A stretch of 64,000 bases of DNA from Niabella agricola (GTDB taxonomy: Bacteria; Bacteroidota; Bacteroidia; Chitinophagales; Chitinophagaceae), in assembly GCF_021538615.1 (NCBI RefSeq), contig NZ_JAJHIZ010000003.1:1178001-1242000 (forward strand), written 5' to 3'. The notes beneath the pieces were generated by a model. That model did not search any database. It was not told the origin of the DNA and saw only the letters and a program-made list of their open reading frames with translations. The translations under genes were made by a program, and so were the position numbers. This document shows positions 49,784-59,587 of the stretch, one piece after another (the first letter of the stretch is position 1; each line of letters starts with the position of its first letter).

Positions 49784-51448
49784 CTATTTAAACGTAGACA
49801 AGGGCTTCCCATTTTCCGGCGTTACCGTCTTCAATGCCACCAGCCCATTCAGATAATTTTCGATATTGCTGTAGCCGTTTTTAGCAATAGCTGCGGCATC
49901 GGATGCCTTATTGGGATTTAGTCCCATCTTCTTTTCAACGGCATCCGGTATGCCATCATTATCCGAATCCTTATAAGGCGTGCCGTTATACTCCGGGTAA
50001 CCGCCTACCTGGGCGATATCGGAAATAATACCGTTCTTATAAGAATCGGCCGGAAGCCGGCGTTTCAGGAACTTTGATACCGGCGCGGTGTGTGCATCCG
50101 GACTATACGTGATTGTTCCCGTACGCACATCTTCCACGATCCGTTTGTCTACCGCATCTCGTACCGGTAACAACGCTCCTGCATTTTGCAATACATAACT
50201 GTAAGCATCAGCTGCCGGCAACACCGGGAAGGCTGCTATGGGAAATGGCTGGTCAACCCGTATCTGCTGCAGGTATGTTGCAGCATCTTTTACATCTTCC
50301 AGCTGTACACCGCCGTCCCAGTTATCCTTTGTTACACGCTCATTCCTTTCTACAATATTCCCGTTCACATAGGCTTTTCCAAACACCAGGCTGTCCTTAA
50401 ATGCCCTGCCGGATTCCGGTTTTAAAATACGATAACCGATCGGCCGGTCTTTAGGGGTGATGGGCCCGGGTTTGTAGTAGTTATTGATAAAATTATACAG
50501 CGATTTATGATCGCCGCCGTCCGCACTGCGGTTCCACCAGTTAAAGATCACGTTGTTTACAAATCCAAAATCGCCATCCATCCCCACGGAAGGGTTTCTG
50601 GCGATGTTGTTTGCCCAGAGATTGCGCATAAAGGTGCTGTTGCGTCCGCCAATGGTACTGCCAAATGCATGGTTGTAGGTATCCAGCGCTTCCGAAAAGA
50701 TCGAATTCTGGATGGTCACATTTACCGTAGGCAGTTTCTCTCCCTTGCCGTCTGCCTTCCGATCGTATACGTGGCGGTAGATGCTCATGTTCTCATCCAG
50801 CCCCCAGCTCGCAGACACATGATCAATGATGATATTACCCACAGGATTGCCGCCCAGTCCGTCATCGCGGCGGGTCACTTCTGTGGCGCCACGCCGGAAA
50901 CGCATAAAGCGGATAATGACATCATGGGTATCGATGAGCACCGATTCTCCGGCGATACAAACCCCATCACCAGGCGCACTTTGTCCCATGATGGTAACAT
51001 ACGGCGCGCGGATGTTTACCGGGCTTTTCAACCGGATGATCCCGGCCACATTAAATACAATGATCCGCGCGCCGCCCTGCTCGCAGGCCCAGCGAAAACT
51101 ACCGGGGCCACTATCGTTCAGGTTGGTTACTACAAATATTTTGCCCCCTCTTCCGCCCGGCGTATAGGCTCCGCCGCCTTCAGCGCCTGGGAATGCGGGG
51201 AGGGCTGCTTTTATCAGATCAGAAGGTTTTGAAGCCCAGGGCACAAAGGGCCTGCCCTGTTTTGCATCCGCTTCAACAGCTGGTAATGCTTTTTCCCAGG
51301 CAGCATCGGATAATTTGCGGTAACCTGCCATCACGGCATCGGCAGCATCTTCGACGGATTTGGGTATCACCGGATATTGGGCAGTAGCCTGTTGTTGTAA
51401 ACCCAGCAGGCTTATAAAACTAAAAAGATAGAACCAATTTCTTTGCAT
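49784..51448 (-). CDS. PL1-type pectate lyase, first copy
   Basis: 554 residues, signal peptide ending near residue 24 (QATAQYP). Parallel beta-helix pectate lyase cleaving galacturonan by beta-elimination. Seen: GAEGGGAYTPGGRGGKIFVVTNLNDSGPGSFRWAC (start of the helix), HDVIIRFMRFRRG, IIIDHVSASWGLDENMSIYR, and FMRNLWANNIARNPSV, the calcium and catalytic-face segments typical of this group. Near the C-terminus DSDNDGIPDAVEKKMGLNP is a thrombospondin-type-3/calcium-binding repeat, which occurs in the neighbour too. It is very similar along its whole length to the 51616 gene, a tandem duplication. Both follow SusD in the operon order and should act on the backbone before the exo-glycosidases. 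Confidence 0.92.
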   Translation of the reverse strand: MQRNWFYLFSFISLLGLQQQATAQYPVIPKSVEDAADAVMAGYRKLSDAAWEKALPAVEADAKQGRPFVPWASKPSDLIKAALPAFPGAEGGGAYTPGGRGGKIFVVTNLNDSGPGSFRWACEQGGARIIVFNVAGIIRLKSPVNIRAPYVTIMGQSAPGDGVCIAGESVLIDTHDVIIRFMRFRRGATEVTRRDDGLGGNPVGNIIIDHVSASWGLDENMSIYRHVYDRKADGKGEKLPTVNVTIQNSIFSEALDTYNHAFGSTIGGRNSTFMRNLWANNIARNPSVGMDGDFGFVNNVIFNWWNRSADGGDHKSLYNFINNYYKPGPITPKDRPIGYRILKPESGRAFKDSLVFGKAYVNGNIVERNERVTKDNWDGGVQLEDVKDAATYLQQIRVDQPFPIAAFPVLPAADAYSYVLQNAGALLPVRDAVDKRIVEDVRTGTITYSPDAHTAPVSKFLKRRLPADSYKNGIISDIAQVGGYPEYNGTPYKDSDNDGIPDAVEKKMGLNPNKASDAAAIAKNGYSNIENYLNGLVALKTVTPENGKPLSTFK

Positions 51449-51480
51449 GTAGTTATTTGCTGTTTTATAAAAGGTTCATG

Positions 51481-51551
51481 AGGACACGAACTGCGACTTC
51501 AGGACACGAACCATGGATCCCGGAATCATGTTTCGTCAGGCTCAACATGAT
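51481..51551. repeat. Direct repeat and hairpin between pectate lyase genes
   Basis: AGGACACGAAC occurs twice, at 51481-51491 and 51501-51511. ATCATGT (51525-51531) pairs with ACATGAT (51545-51551) around CGTCAGGCTC, another REP-like TTCGTCAGGCTC-type element. It occupies the 167-bp spacer between the two lyase genes. Confidence 0.6.
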
Positions 51552-51615
51552 ATGTAGCCCGGCGGACGCTCTCTAAGAAAGATTATCCAGGCGAAAAGTA
51601 TTCGCCCGGATATTA

Positions 51616-53250
51616 TCATTTTGAAGGCACCACGTTTTTGATATTCACCACGCTGTTCAGGTAATTCTCTATATTGCTGTAGCCGTTCTTTGCAATGAGC
51701 TGCGCATCGGAAGCGCTATTGGGATTTAATCCCACCTTTTTTTCATAATCATCCGGCATGCCGTCATTATCGGAATCCCTATAAGGTGTTCCTTTATAAT
51801 CCGGGTAGCCACCCGCCTGACAGGGATCGGTAATAATTCCTATCTTGTAGGAATCGATCGGAAGCCGCCGGTGCTCAAACTGGGTTTTGGGCAATGGGCA
51901 GGCCGGCACATTATTGATCCTGCCCGTCTCCACCTGTTTTACGATCCGCGCATCGACCGCATCGCGCTTCGGCAAGGTAGCACCAGCATTGGCCAGCACA
52001 TAGCTTTTGGCCGAATTGGCATCCAGGATGGTGAGCGTCGGCATGATCAGCGGTTTCGGCTGACGGATATAGTCGGTGTACTCCCCGGCATTCTTTTCCT
52101 CTTCTACCTGCACACCACCATTCCAGTTATCTTTGGTTACCTCCGGATAACCCTCCATCACATTGCCGTTCACATAGGCCCGGCCATATACTTTGTATTT
52201 TAATTTACTACGTCCACTTTCAGGCTTCAAGATCCGGTGCCCGACGTTGGTATTTTTAGGTGTGGCAGGTCCGGGTTTAAAATAGTTATTGATGATATTG
52301 AACTGTGCACGGTAATCGCCTCCGTCGATGGAGCGGTGTACCCAGTTAAATACCACGTTGTTTACAAAGTTGAACACCCCGTTCCAGCCTACCGAAGGGT
52401 TACGGCCCGTATTATTGGCCCAGAGGTTCCGCATAAAACTGCAGTTCTCCCCGCCCAGTGTACTCCCAAACGCATGATTCCAGGTGTCGAGCGATTCGCC
52501 AAAAATGGAATTCTGAATGGTGATATTTACCGTTCCGAATTTATCTTCGATCTTACCGGTACTGTCGTTATACATGTGGCGGTACATGCTCATATTTTCA
52601 TCCAGCCCCCAGGTGGCAGATACGTGATCGATCATGATGTTTCCAATGGGATTACCGCCGATGGCATCATCCCTTCTTCCCACCCAGGTTTCGCCACGAC
52701 GGAAACGCATATAACGGATAATGACATCGTGCGTATTGATCCACACGGTTTCGCCGGCAATACAAATCCCGTCACCCGGTGCTGTTTGCCCGGCAATGGT
52801 GATATATGGTGCTCTTACAATCACCGGCGATTTCAGCCGGATAATCCCTGCCACATTAAATACCACTACCCGGGCACCGCCCTGCTCGCAGGCCCAGCGG
52901 AAACTACCCGGGCCATCATCGTTTAAGTTGGTAACCACGATCACGCGCCCACCGCGGCCGCCTCTTACAAACTTACCACCGCCCTCGGCGCCTGGAAATG
53001 CAGGAATATCAGCATGTGGCAATTCGTCATAGCGCGAAGCCCATGGAATATAGGGCCGGCCTTCTCTTGCTTCTTTTTGTATGATCGGGTAGGCAATGGC
53101 CCACATAGAATCCGAATGCTTTTCTGCTGCTTCCAGCAGTGCTTTGGAACGCGCCTGGTCCTCCTGTGGTATTTTGGGGTATTGTGCTGCAACGAACCCA
53201 CTAATTCCAATACAAAATAATAACGATGTAAATTTTAGTCTTTTAATCAT
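51616..53250 (-). CDS. PL1-type pectate lyase, second copy
   Basis: 544 residues from ATG 53250 (MIKRLKFTSLLFCIGISGFVAAQ, signal peptide); an upstream start at 53274 adds only charged residues. Same domain plan as the downstream paralogue: GAEGGGKFVRGGRGGRVIVVTNLNDDGPGS, HDVIIRYMRFRRGETWVG, IMIDHVSATWGLDENMSMYRHMYN, FMRNLWANNTGRNPSVG, and C-terminal DSDNDGMPDDYEKKVGLNP. Differences concentrate in the loop near residues 230-260 and in the last 150 residues, suggesting divergence of fine specificity. It begins 50 bases after the SusD stop, so these lyases are in the SusC/SusD transcript. Substrate: galacturonan region next to or within RG-II-containing pectin. Confidence 0.92.
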   Translation of the reverse strand: MIKRLKFTSLLFCIGISGFVAAQYPKIPQEDQARSKALLEAAEKHSDSMWAIAYPIIQKEAREGRPYIPWASRYDELPHADIPAFPGAEGGGKFVRGGRGGRVIVVTNLNDDGPGSFRWACEQGGARVVVFNVAGIIRLKSPVIVRAPYITIAGQTAPGDGICIAGETVWINTHDVIIRYMRFRRGETWVGRRDDAIGGNPIGNIMIDHVSATWGLDENMSMYRHMYNDSTGKIEDKFGTVNITIQNSIFGESLDTWNHAFGSTLGGENCSFMRNLWANNTGRNPSVGWNGVFNFVNNVVFNWVHRSIDGGDYRAQFNIINNYFKPGPATPKNTNVGHRILKPESGRSKLKYKVYGRAYVNGNVMEGYPEVTKDNWNGGVQVEEEKNAGEYTDYIRQPKPLIMPTLTILDANSAKSYVLANAGATLPKRDAVDARIVKQVETGRINNVPACPLPKTQFEHRRLPIDSYKIGIITDPCQAGGYPDYKGTPYRDSDNDGMPDDYEKKVGLNPNSASDAQLIAKNGYSNIENYLNSVVNIKNVVPSK

Positions 53251-53299
53251 TTTCTTTTTTTTAATCAATTCCAAGCACGTATTGGTTTAGTTGTTTCTA

Positions 53300-55273
53300 T
53301 TACTGCCGGTAGTTAAATGCTCCTGGAGCATTATTGTAGTCGTTCCAACCAATGGTTTGCTGCAGCCAGGGATTAAGCGACAATGCCGTATTATTCAAAC
53401 CGGAAATATAATAGTTCTGCCGGAAGGATATAAACAATGGATTACCGGATCCATCCTTATCCATGGGTTGGTCGGTACTTACCACAACCAGATTGTTGTC
53501 AAAAAACGTTTTCAGATTATTTAGTTGTGTAGTAAAATCTGCGGCATCGGGATCAACGGCAATGGAACCACGGGCCGCTGCAAGTGGATCGGTACTGTTA
53601 GCCGCCATGGTTTTATACTGCCATAGCCGCCCCGTACGCGCGGTTCCGTTAATGGGAGCAATACCCAGTTTTTCGCAGGTATTATTTCCCGCTGCAGCGT
53701 CGTCGTTATATAACATCCAGCGTTGTGCATCCCAGAAACGCTTGCCTTCATACGCCAGTTCAACTCTTCGTTCATATAAACATGCTTCGATAGCTGCATA
53801 TTTGGTGGCTAATGTGCCGATACCATAATTGTTCGCCGACGGGATCCCTACGCGCCCACGGATCTTTCCAAGATAAACAAGTGTGTTTGCAATATCGCCT
53901 TTAGCCGCATAACATTCTGCGATATTCAACAGCAACTCCGCATACCTGTATTCCATAATATCGGTACCGGAATAAGCCAGTCCGGATACCGTGCTGGAGC
54001 CTGCGGGATTGGTCATCTTACGAACAACCACAGCACTGGAAACCTGGTTACCATCGCTATAAGCCGTTTTATTGGAACTGTACATCCAGCGATACAACCA
54101 AACCACATCAGCCGCCGCTTCCTTTGTTGGCCATTTCATACCGGAAAATGCAAACGTGCGGTAGAAGCGCGGATCTCTGTTCATGAAGAAATGTAGTGAA
54201 TCATAGCCATTAGCGATCGTGGGACGTGAACCATCAGCCAGAGGAAAGAGGTCAACCATTTCTTTGGGAGCAGAAACCCCGCCGGCACCTGTTTGTTTGG
54301 TTACCCGTATACTCCGTTCCCATCCGTTGCTGTTTACACCCGATGAGGCTGTAGAGTTTGACAATAGCTGAACCATAATAACTTCTTTATTAAAAGCATT
54401 ATCATTCTTATACCACATTTCAGCCCAATCCCTTGCAGTAGTGCCATATAAACCGTTACCAGCAGCCGTCAATGCAGTTTCTGCTGCCAGACCCGCATCC
54501 AGCGCTTTTTGCCAGCGGTCATTGCCAGGGTTATCCCAATCCGGATTAAACAGCGGACTGGCAAAGGTTAATAACACGCGGCTTTTCATCGCCAGCGCCG
54601 CTCCCTTTGTGAACCGGCCATAATCTCCGGCGCCCCAGGCGGTTGGCAACAGCAAGGCCGCTGAGTCAAGATCCGAAATAATCTGGTCAACCACCTCCGA
54701 AGTTTTCGCACGCGGATGTTGAATGGATGGATCGCTAGCCGTGGCATTTTCGACCGTGGTCACTATTGGAACACCGCCATAAATACGCATGAGATCAAAA
54801 TATTGAAGTCCTCTCAGGAAAAGCATTTGTCCTCTTGCTTTATTTTTAAAATCGGCCGACAGGGACTGTCCTTTTTCGTCGATCTTTTGTATCAGGAAGT
54901 TTGCTGTCCTGATACGGGTATAGGGTGTATTTCCTGCATTTGCGGCCAGTGCCGTTCCGAAGTATCCGTCTGCCTGACTGGCATCTGTTAGTGTTTTTTG
55001 CGAATTGATCATATCCGTAACCGTGCCGCCCATCTCTTCAGTTGACCTGGTTCTTGTATCATTATACAACCCAACAACCGAAACCACCGGCGACTTGTAG
55101 GCCGAAAAATAATCATAATAAAGCCGGTCAATATACCAACCGGTTAGTACCTCGTTGCCAAATATGCTTTCGTCATATTTATCGTAGCTCTTCATATCCT
55201 CCAAAAAGTCCTTCTTGCAACCGGTGGCTAAAAAAGCCGTCATTACAAGGAAACCATATATTATCTTTTTCAT
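53300..55273 (-). CDS. SusD/RagB-family glycan-binding lipoprotein
   Basis: 657 residues. MKKIIYGFLVMTAFLATGC is a lipoprotein signal with Cys19, so the protein is surface-anchored next to its SusC porin. SusD proteins bind the oligosaccharide and act as the lid of the TonB-dependent transporter. The helix-rich TPR-like fold is visible (FLRGLQYFDLMRIYGGVPIVT, LNIAECYAAKGD, ERRVELAYEGKRFWDAQRW), the last motif being the usual SusD C-terminal block. It follows SusC by 35 bases and precedes the two pectate lyases, the standard organisation of a polysaccharide utilisation locus. The ligand is inferred to be RG-II-type or other pectin oligosaccharide. Longer than the usual roughly 500-600 residues. 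Confidence 0.95.
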   Translation of the reverse strand: MKKIIYGFLVMTAFLATGCKKDFLEDMKSYDKYDESIFGNEVLTGWYIDRLYYDYFSAYKSPVVSVVGLYNDTRTRSTEEMGGTVTDMINSQKTLTDASQADGYFGTALAANAGNTPYTRIRTANFLIQKIDEKGQSLSADFKNKARGQMLFLRGLQYFDLMRIYGGVPIVTTVENATASDPSIQHPRAKTSEVVDQIISDLDSAALLLPTAWGAGDYGRFTKGAALAMKSRVLLTFASPLFNPDWDNPGNDRWQKALDAGLAAETALTAAGNGLYGTTARDWAEMWYKNDNAFNKEVIMVQLLSNSTASSGVNSNGWERSIRVTKQTGAGGVSAPKEMVDLFPLADGSRPTIANGYDSLHFFMNRDPRFYRTFAFSGMKWPTKEAAADVVWLYRWMYSSNKTAYSDGNQVSSAVVVRKMTNPAGSSTVSGLAYSGTDIMEYRYAELLLNIAECYAAKGDIANTLVYLGKIRGRVGIPSANNYGIGTLATKYAAIEACLYERRVELAYEGKRFWDAQRWMLYNDDAAAGNNTCEKLGIAPINGTARTGRLWQYKTMAANSTDPLAAARGSIAVDPDAADFTTQLNNLKTFFDNNLVVVSTDQPMDKDGSGNPLFISFRQNYYISGLNNTALSLNPWLQQTIGWNDYNNAPGAFNYRQ

Positions 55274-55308
55274 AATTTTGAAAGTATCTTAGTTAAACTA
55301 TTTTTTTA

Positions 55309-58300
55309 TCAGAAGCTGGCATTAATTCCCAATGACCAGGTACGCAAAGTGGGATAAGCCACTTTAGGATCATCATACATATTACGGTACTTATCGGGAT
55401 AAGGATTATAAAAATCCCAAAGATTAAACCCGGCCAGGCTTACTCTGAGTGCATCCATTTTAAGCTTTGAAGAAATACGTCTGGGAAGCGTGTACCCTAC
55501 AACCAGGCTACGCACATAGCTGCGGAAGGAAGAAATCTGCCAGAAATCGGATGAATAGCCATTTTGACTATAATACCCAAGATTGGGCCATCTTCCATTT
55601 ATATTATCCAAGGTGTCATACATGTTATTTAAATAAGATTCATGCGACCAGAGGATCTGCCCGGAGCTGGTGCCCTGCTTCACATAATCGATACTGTTGT
55701 ATCCGCCCCATGAAGTAGCAATTTGCGTATTTAAAGTAAATGCTCTCCAGGAAAATCCAAGATTGGCTACAAAGCCCTGAGACCTGTTCTTCCTTGCCAG
55801 CTGTGTGTAATCCTGGTGCTCCTCCACCCGGCCATTGGGCCCTGCAATCGTTTTTCCATTCGCGTCCAAAGCTCCTCCCAGGTCCTGGTAAGCCAGCATT
55901 CCTTTTTTTATGCTTGTTTTCGTGGTAAAACCAAGATAAGAAGGTGTAGTGCCTGCAGCGGTAGCAAGGTCTGTCAAATAATTCCAGTAGGCATCGATAT
56001 CTGCATCTGTGCGCAGTAATCCGTCACCGGCTGCATTTCCCTTCCAGGTTAAGAAACCCCAGGCAGGAGTAATTGTAGAATAGCCTTCCTGGGTCTGGTT
56101 CTTTGAGGGATAATCAAATGCCACAGGCAGCCATTTTGTAACCCGGTTATCACTGGTACCAAAATTCACTCCTATGCTATAACCAAAATCGCCTACCTGG
56201 TCTTTCCACGTAGCGCTGAACTCCGATCCCCATGCTTTTACAGCACCATAATTCTGTTCTGCAAATGCGCCCCCAACGGAAATGGGTACACCTACCATAC
56301 CGGCCATCGGCATTAACAGGTCATAATTATTTTCCCAGTACCGGTCATAAGTCAGCGTCAGCCTGTTATTAAGAACCGACATATCTACACCTATGTTCTT
56401 TTTGATGGTCTTATCCCAGGTCACATTCGGGTTGGGCGTTGCGTCTGGTGTGAGACCAGACACCAAAAGTCCGCCGTTCACGTTTCCAAAGCCAAGTCCT
56501 TTATCAGCAGCGTAACCATAGGTTTGCATCCAGCGCCAGGGTTTCAGATTGTCTTTCCCGGTTTTTCCATAAGAAGCTCTCAGTTTCAGGTTATTGATCC
56601 AGCTAACATGATCAGCAAACCAACGCTCACGGGATACAACCCAACCCGCCGACACACCCGGGAAAAATCCCCAGTAATTAGCCGGCGCAAATTTTGTAGA
56701 TGCATCTGAACGGAATACAAACTGCAAAAGATATTTACCATCATAGTCGTAATTCACCCTGCCCAGGTAGGCTAAATTACCACCCTCAGTACGGTTTACA
56801 TAGGTATTGGATGTATTCAACGTACCTGCAGAGGGTGAAGAGCCATTATAGGCTCCCATGATGGGAGTATCATATATAATAAATTTCTTCTGATAATTTT
56901 GCTGCCCCTTTTCTACAGAAGCCATTGCCGAGATGTTATGTTTACCAAATTTATTATCATAGTTGATAAAGAAGTTGGACTGCTGCACTTTGCCGATTTC
57001 ATCTGAATAGCGTACAGTAGAACGATTGTTATTCACCGCAACATTCCATTGAGAAGAATCCGAATACAGGTGATACCCCATTGCGTTGGTATTGGTAGCG
57101 GCCGCCAGTCTTAAACCAAGCATTGCCTGCTCGTTGTTACCGGTCGAATAACTAAGCCCATAAGAAACACGAAACGCCAGTCCTTTAATAAACGGCACAT
57201 TATACTGCAACGAAAAATTCGCATTGTACGCATTATCATCATCCATGGTAAATGATCCGTTGTTGAGCAATCCAAAATAGTTCCATCCGGAAATATTGTT
57301 TTGCCCTGAAGGGTTGGTTTGAACACGATGCGGTCCGAGGGCCGGAGATATATATTCTGTTGCTCCATTAACGGTATATTGCCAGGGGATATACTTAGGC
57401 ATATGGGCCAGAATAGCGTAATCTGTTTGCTCCGCTCCGGAAGTATAGGCTCCGTCATTGATGCTTATTTTAGTGAATGACTTTTCTACTTTTGAATTAT
57501 TGGCAGAAACTGTTGCCGACAGTTTTAAATTATTCACAACCTTGACATCCACGCCGGTTCTAAATGACCATTTATTATAATCCTGACTACCAAGATTGGG
57601 TTTCTGCGTATAGTAGCCTACCCCGGCAAAATAAGTAGCTCGCTCAGACCCCCCGCTCACATTCAATGAATGCTGCATAGCACCGCCAGGTTTCCATGCC
57701 TCTTTCAGCCAATCATAGTTCGTACTTTTCAGGTTTTCCAGCTCTGTTGCGTCAAAAAATGAGGAGGGCGACCAACCGGAGGCACGGCCAAACCGGTTTG
57801 CAAAAATACCATGTTCGTAGGCGCTCATGGTTTTCCCAAAGCTGACAGCATCATTAAATTCAAATTTTCCGGAATAGGATATTTTAGGCGCACCTGTTTT
57901 TCCTTTTTTGGTCTTTACAATAATAGCACCCTGCGAAGCTCTGGAGCCGTAAATGGCTGCACTGGCATCGCGAAGTACGGTGATGCTTTCCACTTCAGAA
58001 GGATCTAGTACATTAAATTGATCCATGGTTGGCAAACCAGAACTGGGGTCCAACTGTATCACATCATCAATAATTATTAGTGGCAGCGGGCTACTGCCAT
58101 CCTTACTAAATCCGAATTGTTGCCGGATACTCAACGTTGCATTTTCACCCGGACGCTGACTCCCTCCGGTTACATTCAAACCCGGTATTTGTCCCTTGAG
58201 CGCTTCAGCAATACTGCTTACCGGAAAATCTGAGATCTTTCCCATATCAACGGTGGCTACTGAACCGGTAAGGTTTTCCCGTTTTTGACTTCCATACCCA

Positions 58301-58641
58301 ATCACCACCACATCATCCAGGTTCACCTCCAGTTTTTTCACCCGGATCACCAGGGCTTCCGCATTGGATGGATCCACCACCCTTTCGCCATACTGGTAGC
58401 CTACATGCGAATACTGAAGCGTTGCTCCCTGAGACGGAACATTAAGCGTAAAATTTCCCTGTAGATTCGTTACTGCGGTCTGGGGGCCATTTTTTACTTT
58501 AATGGTAACACCCTGCACCGGCGTATTGGTAGAATCCTCCAATACCTGGCCGGTTATTGTTTTTGTTTGGGCCGCAATGCGTAGTCCCCAACAACTAATC
58601 GTGCATACAAATACGACCTTTAAAAGAGTCTGATAAAACAT
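55309..58641 (-). CDS. SusC/RagA-family TonB-dependent transporter
   Basis: 1110-residue outer-membrane importer for large oligosaccharides, energised through TonB. N-terminal signal peptide, then a carboxypeptidase-like beta domain (GQVLEDSTNTPVQGVTIKV ... FTLNVPSQGA), a TonB box region followed by the plug (VVIGYGSQKRENLTGSVATVD, IAEALKGQIPGLNV, VESITVLRDASAAIYGSRAS), and a long beta-barrel ending in LRTWSLGINASF, whose C-terminal Phe is typical of outer-membrane barrels. Starts 39 bases downstream of the first DUF3826 gene. Pairs with SusD to form the import complex. It lacks an STN domain at its N-terminus, so an anti-sigma interaction is less likely and regulation must be by another route; none is encoded here. 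Confidence 0.96.
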   Translation of the reverse strand: MFYQTLLKVVFVCTISCWGLRIAAQTKTITGQVLEDSTNTPVQGVTIKVKNGPQTAVTNLQGNFTLNVPSQGATLQYSHVGYQYGERVVDPSNAEALVIRVKKLEVNLDDVVVIGYGSQKRENLTGSVATVDMGKISDFPVSSIAEALKGQIPGLNVTGGSQRPGENATLSIRQQFGFSKDGSSPLPLIIIDDVIQLDPSSGLPTMDQFNVLDPSEVESITVLRDASAAIYGSRASQGAIIVKTKKGKTGAPKISYSGKFEFNDAVSFGKTMSAYEHGIFANRFGRASGWSPSSFFDATELENLKSTNYDWLKEAWKPGGAMQHSLNVSGGSERATYFAGVGYYTQKPNLGSQDYNKWSFRTGVDVKVVNNLKLSATVSANNSKVEKSFTKISINDGAYTSGAEQTDYAILAHMPKYIPWQYTVNGATEYISPALGPHRVQTNPSGQNNISGWNYFGLLNNGSFTMDDDNAYNANFSLQYNVPFIKGLAFRVSYGLSYSTGNNEQAMLGLRLAAATNTNAMGYHLYSDSSQWNVAVNNNRSTVRYSDEIGKVQQSNFFINYDNKFGKHNISAMASVEKGQQNYQKKFIIYDTPIMGAYNGSSPSAGTLNTSNTYVNRTEGGNLAYLGRVNYDYDGKYLLQFVFRSDASTKFAPANYWGFFPGVSAGWVVSRERWFADHVSWINNLKLRASYGKTGKDNLKPWRWMQTYGYAADKGLGFGNVNGGLLVSGLTPDATPNPNVTWDKTIKKNIGVDMSVLNNRLTLTYDRYWENNYDLLMPMAGMVGVPISVGGAFAEQNYGAVKAWGSEFSATWKDQVGDFGYSIGVNFGTSDNRVTKWLPVAFDYPSKNQTQEGYSTITPAWGFLTWKGNAAGDGLLRTDADIDAYWNYLTDLATAAGTTPSYLGFTTKTSIKKGMLAYQDLGGALDANGKTIAGPNGRVEEHQDYTQLARKNRSQGFVANLGFSWRAFTLNTQIATSWGGYNSIDYVKQGTSSGQILWSHESYLNNMYDTLDNINGRWPNLGYYSQNGYSSDFWQISSFRSYVRSLVVGYTLPRRISSKLKMDALRVSLAGFNLWDFYNPYPDKYRNMYDDPKVAYPTLRTWSLGINASF

Positions 58642-58680
58642 ATGGCTTTGCTGTTTTAATTTTATGGTTCTGGTTGCTGT

Positions 58681-59376
58681 TTAGTGCTTTTGACTGGCCT
58701 TGACCCGTTCCTGCCAGGCCTTGCTTTCCTTATTCATATCATACCCATGTGCGGAAAGATAGTTATTGATCCTTCCCTTGTATTTGCCAAACCAGGCATG
58801 TTTTTTATCCGAAGTACCGGCATCCATGGCATGCTCCCTTGCCTCAACAAGTGCATCCATAATAAATTTCTGTTCCTCTGTTGTGAGCCGGGGAATCATT
58901 TCCAGGTATCCCTTATAGGTAATGGGCAGTACGTTATAGGTCATACCGTTTTTTATAACATCGATCTGTTCCCTCGTGAGCAGGGCTGCCAGGTGTCGGA
59001 TATAGTCGTTGTGCAATTGAATACGGGCCGCTTCTGTTGTCGCCGCCAAACCATTAACCTTTTTTGCCGCAGCTTCTTTATCAGCTGTGGTCTCCTTTAT
59101 GTTCCGGATGGCGGCTTCCAGCTTCTCATCGAGCCCGCTCAGATTCATATACTGTGTTGCAATCGCCTCTTTCACTTTATAAAACGTCACCGAGTCTTTC
59201 AATTTCAGCGGGGCCACAATCTTATACGCCCGCTGGCTGATTGCCTGACGATAGGTTGTATCTTTACTGGTATTTTGCCCACACACATGCAACAGATTAA
59301 AAATTGTAGAAACAACAATTAATACACTTTTCGTAAAAATATCCCCGCTTTTTCTTCGGTAAAAAATATACTTCAT
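58681..59376 (-). CDS. DUF3826 protein, first copy
   Basis: 231 residues, first gene of the SusC/SusD unit: SusC starts 39 bases after it. A signal sequence is less clean than in the second copy; the hydrophobic stretch TKSVLIVVSTIFNLLHVCG at about 15-33 follows a basic leader and could be cleaved near CGQ. Helical DUF3826 blocks: ITYKGYLEMIPRLTTEEQKFIMDALVEAREHAMD and YKGRINNYLSAHGYDMNKES. Function unknown. The family is linked to RG-II and pectin loci, and this one leads the transcript, so a role early in uptake or periplasmic handling is plausible. Upstream is a terminator (59538-59563) that separates it from GH2. Confidence 0.83.
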   Translation of the reverse strand: MKYIFYRRKSGDIFTKSVLIVVSTIFNLLHVCGQNTSKDTTYRQAISQRAYKIVAPLKLKDSVTFYKVKEAIATQYMNLSGLDEKLEAAIRNIKETTADKEAAAKKVNGLAATTEAARIQLHNDYIRHLAALLTREQIDVIKNGMTYNVLPITYKGYLEMIPRLTTEEQKFIMDALVEAREHAMDAGTSDKKHAWFGKYKGRINNYLSAHGYDMNKESKAWQERVKASQKH

Positions 59377-59537
59377 GACAATCGCTATTTGGCTGAAATC
59401 CTTATTCTAAATCCGACGTTAAAAGTAAAACGCCGGAGACCGCTGTGCAATGTACGGTTTCACTAATAAAATGGAAAATATTCCTATTCTCCGCAATGGT
59501 TTGCATTGTTTTTATGTACCGAGCGATCGTGCCCAAT

Positions 59538-59563
59538 AAAAAAACAGACGTTGGAGCCTGTTT
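59538..59563 (-). terminator. Probable terminator after GH2 gene
   Basis: Minus strand AAACAG (59563-59558), 10-base loop, CTGTTT (59547-59542), then T's to 59538. It lies 25 bases after the GH2 stop at 59588 and before the DUF3826-SusC-SusD unit. Six-base stem plus T-run: moderate support. It suggests that the SusC/SusD genes have a separate promoter in 59377-59537, though no TAnnTTTG box was found there. Confidence 0.6.
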
Positions 59564-59587
59564 CAATATTACTTTTAACAAAATGAA

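Noticed and set aside
50507..51232. Plus-strand frame of 241 residues, and a similar one at 52237-52926
   Set aside because: Both are antisense to the duplicated pectate lyases, and they resemble each other only because the lyases do.
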